Part shown: piece by piece, positions 58,163 through 64,000 of the stretch | Position numbering within the stretch: the stretch's first letter is position 1 | Layout: each line of letters opens with the position of its first letter | Assembly: GCA_946530965.1 (NCBI GenBank) | Contig: CAMNAK010000002.1 | Location: 248,001 to 312,000, forward strand | Direction of reading: 5' to 3' | Source: an uncultured Candidatus Saccharibacteria bacterium | GTDB taxonomy: Bacteria; Patescibacteriota; Saccharimonadia; Saccharimonadales; Saccharimonadaceae | Length of the DNA: 64,000 nucleotides | The notes under the pieces: model-generated | The model's database searches: none | Told to the model about the DNA's origin: nothing | What the model saw: only the letters and a program-made list of their open reading frames with translations | Position numbers and translations under genes: made by a program

Positions 58163-58584
58163 TAAATAGCTCCTAAATCTTTTAAGGCCTGTTTGTAGGT
58201 TTCGAGTGCGTGCGAAGCTTGAGCGTAGGTTGGCTCAAAATCTGGTTCGTGTGCGATCTCGTTGCGTAGTTTGTGTGCGTGCCAGACGGCATTGAGCTGG
58301 CTAAATTTAGCTTTGCCAACTTTTTTCAATCTGTCGCCCATTGTACGACCAGAAGCACCAGTCTCGATAAGAGCGCGATCAAGGAGCTTGTCTCCGTTAA
58401 TAATCGCCATGGCGCAGCTGCTTGGATTGTCTTTCTGCAGAGAATTCTGGATTCTTAGGAAATCGATCTGATACTGTTCTTTGTCTAGCTTTGGGCTACG
58501 CTTCTTTGTAAGCTGGATTGTAATAAATAGCAAAATTGCTACAACAAGCACTGCGACTAGAAAGATTAGTGGGGTGTTGTTCAT
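58162..58584 (-). CDS. Membrane-anchored HEPN-like protein inside gat operon
   Basis: N-term TM; helical soluble part with 'WHAHKLRNEIAHEPDFEPTYAQASHALETYKQALKDLG' (R-N-xxx-H). Confidence 0.6.
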   Translation of the reverse strand: MNNTPLIFLVAVLVVAILLFITIQLTKKRSPKLDKEQYQIDFLRIQNSLQKDNPSSCAMAIINGDKLLDRALIETGASGRTMGDRLKKVGKAKFSQLNAVWHAHKLRNEIAHEPDFEPTYAQASHALETYKQALKDLGAI

Positions 58585-59978
58585 TACTTAGCCTCACTGT
58601 CTTCGATTTGCTTTGCGATGCTAAGAAGAAGCTGATCGCTTTGAGCGCGACCAATTAGCTGCGCGCCAACTGGAAGGCCAGCTTCGGTTTTGCCAGCAGG
58701 AACAGATAGAGCTGGAAGGCCAGCCATGCTTGCTGGAACTGTCATAGCATCTTCGAGATACATTGTAAGTGGATCGCTCGTCTTTTCGCCTAGCTTGAAG
58801 GCTGGGGTTGGAGCGACGGGGCAAAGCAAAGCATCATATTTTTCGAAAGCTTCATTGTAAGCATTAATCAAGAGAGTGCGTGCTTTCTGGGCTTTAAGAT
58901 AGTAAGCATCGTAGAAGCCAGAGCTTAGTACGAAGTTACCGATCATGATGCGACGCTTGTTTTCCTTCATAAAGCCTTCGTTGCGGCTATTTACATAGAC
59001 GTCGTCAAGACCCTTAACGTCCTTGCTGCGAAGTGCGTAGCGAACGCCATCATAGCGGCTAAGGTTGGAAGCAACCTCTGCGGGCTGAACGACATAATAA
59101 ATTGCAAGACCATACTTGAGGATTGGCATATCGAATTCTTCGATTTCGTAACCCTGAGCTTTAAGTTTGTCGCCATATTCGCGAACAATCTTTGCAACCT
59201 CTGGGTCGATACCGTCACCAAAACAGTCACGAATTAAACCAATCTTTTTCTTGGCTGGTTTAACTTCGTCTAGGCTCTTGTTCCAGTAATCTGGCAAAGT
59301 TGTAGAATCTTTTGCGTCCTGGCCAGCCATGATGCCCATAACTAGGTCGACATCTTCGGCTTTCTTTGCAAAACAGCCCATTGTGTCGGTAGAGGAGGCC
59401 ATAGCAACAACGCCATAGCGGCTAACTGCGCCATAAGTTGGTTTAATGCCATAAACGCCGTTAAAGCTAGCTGGCTGGCGAATAGAACCACCAGTATCTG
59501 AACCGAGGGCAAACTCTACGATATCTAGAGCAGTTGCAACTGCGGAGCCACCAGAAGAACCACCAGCGACGCGGGTGTTATCTGCGGAGTTTTTGGTTGG
59601 TCCAAAATAAGAGTTCTCGGTAGAACCACCATGGGCGAAAGCGTCAAGGTTTGCGCGACCAATCATGATTGCGCCTTCTGCTTCGATTTTTGCTACTGCG
59701 GTAGCTGTGATTGGCGAGTGGTAACTATCAAGAATGTGAGCTGCGGCGGTTGTATTGCCGTCGTGGCTAGAATAGTTGTCTTTGAGTGCGTAAGGGACGC
59801 CAGCAAGTTTGCCGACCTCTTCGCCCTTAGCAATTTTTTCGTCGATTTCAGCAGCTTTTGCAAGTGCAGCTTCGGCATTCATAGAAATAAAGACATTGTA
59901 ATCTTTGTATTCTTCGGCCTTGGCAAGCGCAGCTTTGACCAAATCGACAGCTTTGGTATTTTTGTCTGCTATTTTCAT
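58584..59978 (-). CDS. gatA: Aspartyl/glutamyl-tRNA amidotransferase subunit A
   Basis: GVPYALKDNYSSHDGNTTAAAHIL, RVAGGSSGGSAVATA, SDTGGSIRQPASFNGVYGIKPTYG. Confidence 0.97.
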   Translation of the reverse strand: MKIADKNTKAVDLVKAALAKAEEYKDYNVFISMNAEAALAKAAEIDEKIAKGEEVGKLAGVPYALKDNYSSHDGNTTAAAHILDSYHSPITATAVAKIEAEGAIMIGRANLDAFAHGGSTENSYFGPTKNSADNTRVAGGSSGGSAVATALDIVEFALGSDTGGSIRQPASFNGVYGIKPTYGAVSRYGVVAMASSTDTMGCFAKKAEDVDLVMGIMAGQDAKDSTTLPDYWNKSLDEVKPAKKKIGLIRDCFGDGIDPEVAKIVREYGDKLKAQGYEIEEFDMPILKYGLAIYYVVQPAEVASNLSRYDGVRYALRSKDVKGLDDVYVNSRNEGFMKENKRRIMIGNFVLSSGFYDAYYLKAQKARTLLINAYNEAFEKYDALLCPVAPTPAFKLGEKTSDPLTMYLEDAMTVPASMAGLPALSVPAGKTEAGLPVGAQLIGRAQSDQLLLSIAKQIEDSEAK

Positions 59979-60262
59979 AATACTTTTGGCACCTTTATCT
60001 GATTATCTTCGGATTCTGGAGCGAGAGCTAGCAAATCTTCACGCTTTGCCTCGAATTCCTGAATCTCGTCTTCGCGCCAAACATTCTGCATATCAAAGCA
60101 TTGGTAAGTTGGCTCGACGCCATCGGTATCTAGCTCGTTGAGCTGAGAAATGTAGGACACAATGCTGTCGAGATCTTTCTTAAGGGGCTCGATTTCTTCC
60201 TCGCTGATGCTAAGGCGAGAAAGTTCTGCTAAATGTAGCACGTCTTCTCTTGATATTGACAT
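59975..60262 (-). CDS. gatC: Aspartyl/glutamyl-tRNA amidotransferase subunit C
   Basis: VLHLAELSRLSISEEEIEPLKKDLDSIVSYISQLNELDTDGVEP. Confidence 0.93.
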   Translation of the reverse strand: MSISREDVLHLAELSRLSISEEEIEPLKKDLDSIVSYISQLNELDTDGVEPTYQCFDMQNVWREDEIQEFEAKREDLLALAPESEDNQIKVPKVL

Positions 60263-60336
60263 AGGAATATTATAACATCTTTTCTCTGGTCATAATAGGG
60301 GTGGGAAGGGTTAATTGACGCGAATTCGTACCAATT

Positions 60337-60366
60337 AAAAAATACCTCATAGCGGAGGCATTTTTT
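60337..60366. terminator. Intrinsic terminator
   Basis: AAAAAATaCCTC-atagcg-GAGGcATTTTTT. Confidence 0.7.
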
Positions 60367-60367
60367 A

Positions 60368-60931
60368 TTAACAGCTGTAATATTCGCAATTTCGGAGCGG
60401 AATAAAGTTCTCGTCGGTCTGTTCCGCAATTGCCTTGCGGCTATCGTCGGTAGAATGGCACTCGATAGTTATATCGGCCAAACCAAACCCAGTTCCAGTC
60501 TCGACCTTGCCGTCTTCGAAATGTCTCCATTCTTTGGCGAGGACGTAAGCGCCCGCAGAAAGTCCAGCCAAAATAACGTCGTTTTCTAGGGCATCTTCCA
60601 AAAGCTGTTTGCCGCCCCATTTTTGGATGACATCATACAAAACTTCCGTGCTACCGCCACCAAAATAAACCAAGCTAGCGCCAAGTAAAACCTCTCGCGC
60701 TTCTTCGGCTGTAGTGGTAGATTTTAGCATTACAAAATCTTTCTCGTCGCACATTGAAGCATAATAATTCTTAAAACATTCATAGTAGCTTTCGGAATCA
60801 TTTGCAGCTGCGCCAACAAATACGATAGCGCCAGACTTCTTGCGTGCCGCTAGTGCCGCGTGGTCAATTTCTTCGGTCTCGCGAGATATGATTTCGCCGC
60901 CACCAATTAGAAATACTTTCGGCTCGTCCAT
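60368..60931 (-). CDS. Peptidase S51/peptidase E-like
   Basis: FLIGGGEI, VYFGGGSTEVLYDV, ILAGLSAGAYVLAKEW (GxSAGA nucleophile). Confidence 0.87.
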   Translation of the reverse strand: MDEPKVFLIGGGEIISRETEEIDHAALAARKKSGAIVFVGAAANDSESYYECFKNYYASMCDEKDFVMLKSTTTAEEAREVLLGASLVYFGGGSTEVLYDVIQKWGGKQLLEDALENDVILAGLSAGAYVLAKEWRHFEDGKVETGTGFGLADITIECHSTDDSRKAIAEQTDENFIPLRNCEYYSC

Positions 60932-60938
60932 AAACTTC

Positions 60939-62480
60939 CTAAATATCGCTCAATAACTCGATATCTGCGCCAAGTTCGCATAATCTCTCGGCAAACTTTT
61001 CGTAGCCGCGCGCGATTGAGTAGGTGTTACGAATAATCGATGTGCCAGGTGCGGCGAGCATTGCGAGCATAATTACAACGCTTGGGCGAAGTGCAGATGG
61101 AGCCATCATCTCGGCTGGACGCCAGTTGGTTGGGCCATAGATAAAGATTCGGTGAGCATCGAGCAATTCGACCTTGGCATTAAGATTATTAAGTTCCGTA
61201 GAATAGATTGCGCGGTTCTCAAATACCCAGTCATGAATCATTGTGCGGCCTTCGGCTTGCGCGGCAATCAAAGAGAAGAATGGCAAGCTGTCGATATTGA
61301 GGCCAGGGAATGGCATTGGGTGAATCTTGTCGGCCGGAGCGACGAGCTTAGATGGATAGAATGTGGCGTCGATAAGCTTTGTAAAGCCATTCTCGCTGAT
61401 GTATTCCTTGGTAATTTCGATCTTCTGACCCATGCTGCGCATGACTTCGAACTCAATCTCGAGGAACTCGATTGGGATGCGCTTAATTTCTAGCTCGGAT
61501 TTGGTTGCGATTGCGGCTGCAATAAAGCTCATAGCCTCAATTGGGTCTTCACCAGGAGTAAAGTCTACATTGGTATTAATCTCTTCGACGCCATGGATGG
61601 TTAGATTTGTAGTACCGATGCCTTCGATCTTAACGCCAAGCTTCTCGACAAAGCGACAGACGTCTTGAACCATGTAGTTTGGGCTAGCGCCAACGATTCT
61701 GGTAATGCCAGGAGTCAAAGCGGCAGCCATAACGGCATTCTCTGTGACGGTATCGCCGCGCTCAATAAGCACAATTTTACGCTCATCGTCCTTGATAGGA
61801 TTTACGCGAGCAAGGTAGAACCCGGATTCGCTCTTGGCATCAACTTCTAGGCCAAAGTGACTAAGTGCCATAAGGTGTGGACCGACCGTGCGAGTACCAA
61901 GCGAGCAACCGCCAGCATAAGGCAAGCGGAAGCTACCGAAATGATGTAGAAGAACGCCCATAAGCATAATGACGGAGCGCGTGCGACGTGCAGCGGCATT
62001 ATCTAGGCTATCGATATCGAGTTTCTCTGGCGGAGTGATTTTTAGACTGTTATTCTTTTCGTCCCAAACAACCTTTACGCCAATAGATTTGAGGACTTCG
62101 ATAATACGATATACTTCCTCGATATGCGCAAGGTGATGTAGAGTGGTAGTACCCTTGTTGAGCAAGCTAGCGCAAAGAAGGCCTACAGCGGCATTCTTAG
62201 AGGTGTTAATCTTTGCGGAACCATGCAAAGCATTGCCACCACGGATGCGATAGCTCTGGGTAGAGCCATTGCTAATACTGACAATTTGTTGATTTAAAGC
62301 CTTTGAAATCTTGCTAATTATCTCGAGAGAGGCATTCTGTTTGCCGTGCTCGATGCGGTTGATCGCTGATTGGCTAGTGCCAATCTTTTTAGCAAGTTCA
62401 GTCTGGGTCATATTGCGACGCTCGCGAGCCTTAGCAATATCTTGCCCAATTTGTGCCATAAAATCTGCGATATCGTTCAT
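60939..62480 (-). CDS. murA: XRE-HTH domain fused to UDP-GlcNAc 1-carboxyvinyltransferase (MurA)
   Basis: HTH: RRNMTQTELAKKIGTSQSAINRIEHGKQNASLEIISKISKALN; MurA: GGNALHGSAKINTSKNAAV, PYAGGCSLGTRTVGPH (catalytic-Cys loop). Confidence 0.92.
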   Translation of the reverse strand: MNDIADFMAQIGQDIAKARERRNMTQTELAKKIGTSQSAINRIEHGKQNASLEIISKISKALNQQIVSISNGSTQSYRIRGGNALHGSAKINTSKNAAVGLLCASLLNKGTTTLHHLAHIEEVYRIIEVLKSIGVKVVWDEKNNSLKITPPEKLDIDSLDNAAARRTRSVIMLMGVLLHHFGSFRLPYAGGCSLGTRTVGPHLMALSHFGLEVDAKSESGFYLARVNPIKDDERKIVLIERGDTVTENAVMAAALTPGITRIVGASPNYMVQDVCRFVEKLGVKIEGIGTTNLTIHGVEEINTNVDFTPGEDPIEAMSFIAAAIATKSELEIKRIPIEFLEIEFEVMRSMGQKIEITKEYISENGFTKLIDATFYPSKLVAPADKIHPMPFPGLNIDSLPFFSLIAAQAEGRTMIHDWVFENRAIYSTELNNLNAKVELLDAHRIFIYGPTNWRPAEMMAPSALRPSVVIMLAMLAAPGTSIIRNTYSIARGYEKFAERLCELGADIELLSDI

Positions 62481-62510
62481 GCCTATATTATATCACCAAA
62501 TGCATAGAAT

Positions 62511-62535
62511 ATCGATATTTACATTTGTAATCGAT
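62511..62535. promoter_or_regulatory. Candidate operator upstream of HTH-MurA
   Basis: ATCGATATTTACATTTGTAATCGAT: TTACA-tt-TGTAA inverted repeat flanked by two ATCGAT palindromes. Confidence 0.4.
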
Positions 62536-62614
62536 TAGTCTTAAAATAGTGTTATGTTCGCATTAGCAAACACAAAAACTATAAAATAAAAATAGCGTAT
62601 AAGCAAAAGCGGAA

Positions 62615-62630
62615 ACACTATATATAGCGT
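62615..62630 (+). promoter_or_regulatory. NrdR box 1
   Basis: ACACTATATATAGCGT, close to the NrdR consensus. Confidence 0.8.
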
Positions 62631-62690
62631 CTGAAGCCAAAAAATCATCAATCTGTTGGGCGTTGTATTATTTACAAACAGTATTGCAGG

Positions 62691-62706
62691 ACTCCACATA
62701 TAGCGT
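62691..62706 (+). promoter_or_regulatory. NrdR box 2
   Basis: ACTCCACATATAGCGT. Confidence 0.7.
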
Positions 62707-62723
62707 TACCATTATTTCAACAC

Positions 62724-62739
62724 ACACTACATATGGCGT
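62724..62739 (+). promoter_or_regulatory. NrdR box 3
   Basis: ACACTACATATGGCGT. Confidence 0.75.
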
Positions 62740-62795
62740 GCTGGAATAACAAAATTCATTAGAAATCGAAAATTGAAAAAACATACGGAGGTAAT

Positions 62796-64000
62796 ATGTT
62801 TAAGTCAATTCGAAAGCGTGACGGCAAAGTCAAAGCTTTCAATCCAGAAAAAATAACAGAAGCCATCGCTAAGGCAGGTGCAGCCACGGGCGAATTTGGC
62901 CACGATCGTGCAGCAAATATCACCGAGAAGGTGCTTCGTGTTGCCGAGGAAGAAATAAAAGTTCGCATTCCTAGCGTCGAGCAGATTCAGGACATCGTTG
63001 AGAAGGTTCTCATGCAGTCCGCTTTCAAGAAGACCGCAAAGGAATATATCGAATATCGTGCAGAGCGCAACCGCAAGCGCGAGGCAAAGTCCAAGCTCAT
63101 GCAGACCTACCAGACGATTTCTGGTGCTGACGCAAGTGAGGATTCCGATGTTAAGCGAGGCAATGCAAACGTTGACGGTAACTCCGCTATGGGTAAGATG
63201 CTTCAGTTTGGTGCTGAAGGTTCGAAGGAATATGCCAAGATTTGCATTATGCAGCCACGCTTTAGCTATGCTCATGACAATGGCGATATTCATATTCACG
63301 ATCTAGATTTCCTAGCCACCGGTACTCTTACTTGCTGCCAGACCGACCCTCTAAAACTCTTTGAACATGGTTTCAATACTGGCCATGGTTTCCTCCGTAC
63401 GCCTCAGTCTATCGGTACCGCAGCCGCCCTATGTGCAATTATTCTTCAGGCAAACCAGAACGAGCAGCACGGTGGTCAGTCTATTCCAAACTTCGATTAT
63501 GCTCTCGCTCCAAGCGTAGATAAGACTTTCCGAAAGAGCCTAAGCGAAAACATCAAGAAATTTGAAGATTTCACTGGCACAGAACTAAAAGTTACTATCC
63601 CAGAAGACCTAAGCTATGGTGACGAAAAAGCCATCAAGAAGCTCAAGCTCCCAGAAGCAGTCGTCAGAGACGCTAACGAAGATACCGAAAGACAGACCCT
63701 TCAAGCAATGGAAGGCTTCATTCATAACCTAAATACGATGCATTCTCGTGCAGGTGCTCAGGTTCCATTTACGAGCATTAACTTCGGTACAGACACTACT
63801 CCAAGTGGCCGCCTTGTTTCCAAGATGCTCCTAGAGGCTACAATGAATGGTCTTGGTCATCACGAAACGCCAATCTTCCCAATTTCAATCTTCAAGGTAA
63901 AGGAAGGCGTCAACTACAATCCCGGTGATCCAAACTACGATCTCTTCAAGCGCAGTATGGAAGTCTCCAGCAAGCGCCTATTCCCGAACTTCACCTTCAT
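62796..64000 (+). CDS. nrdD: Anaerobic ribonucleoside-triphosphate reductase, N-terminal part (continues past window)
   Basis: ATG 62796 after SD ggaggt; ATP-cone VIKRDGKVKAFNPEKITEAIAKA-like start; GDIHIHDLDFLATGTLTCCQTD; GGQSIPNFDYALAP. Confidence 0.88.
   Translation, partial: MFKSIRKRDGKVKAFNPEKITEAIAKAGAATGEFGHDRAANITEKVLRVAEEEIKVRIPSVEQIQDIVEKVLMQSAFKKTAKEYIEYRAERNRKREAKSKLMQTYQTISGADASEDSDVKRGNANVDGNSAMGKMLQFGAEGSKEYAKICIMQPRFSYAHDNGDIHIHDLDFLATGTLTCCQTDPLKLFEHGFNTGHGFLRTPQSIGTAAALCAIILQANQNEQHGGQSIPNFDYALAPSVDKTFRKSLSENIKKFEDFTGTELKVTIPEDLSYGDEKAIKKLKLPEAVVRDANEDTERQTLQAMEGFIHNLNTMHSRAGAQVPFTSINFGTDTTPSGRLVSKMLLEATMNGLGHHETPIFPISIFKVKEGVNYNPGDPNYDLFKRSMEVSSKRLFPNFTF

Noticed and set aside
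1-64000. CRISPR arrays, transposases, phage genes
   Set aside because: No regularly spaced direct repeats, no transposase/integrase/capsid-like ORFs were seen in the supplied translations.

Overview
This 64 kb window has small genes, tight operons, a scattered type IV pilus/competence kit and many non-Shine-Dalgarno starts. It looks like chromosomal DNA from a Candidatus Saccharibacteria (TM7/Patescibacteria) relative; the lineage is inferred from gene style, not searched. I see no rRNA, CRISPR array, transposon or prophage. Housekeeping content includes ruvB, rplS, rpsT, recA/recX, tilS, rsmA, metG, tsaB/tsaE, rny, rnhA, ftsH, murJ, galU, gatCAB, dut, nrdD and five tRNAs. The least ordinary content is: (1) a tandemly duplicated two-gene module (27585-36596) encoding two paralogous secreted proteins of about 1260 aa, each paired with a small membrane protein and followed by four prepilin-like genes, a candidate pilus-tip/host-attachment system; (2) about 20 genes whose extended -10 box lies only 6-10 nt before the start codon, indicating widespread leaderless transcription and several mis-called starts; (3) domain fusions XRE-HTH::MurA and RNase HII::YraN; (4) a membrane-anchored protein with an RNxxxH (HEPN-like) motif embedded between gatA and gatB; (5) two adjacent orphan genes sharing a 5'-leader hairpin; (6) a rearranged tRNA fragment between two tRNA genes; (7) CIRCE and triple NrdR-box regulatory sites. 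All assignments were made by eye without database searches.
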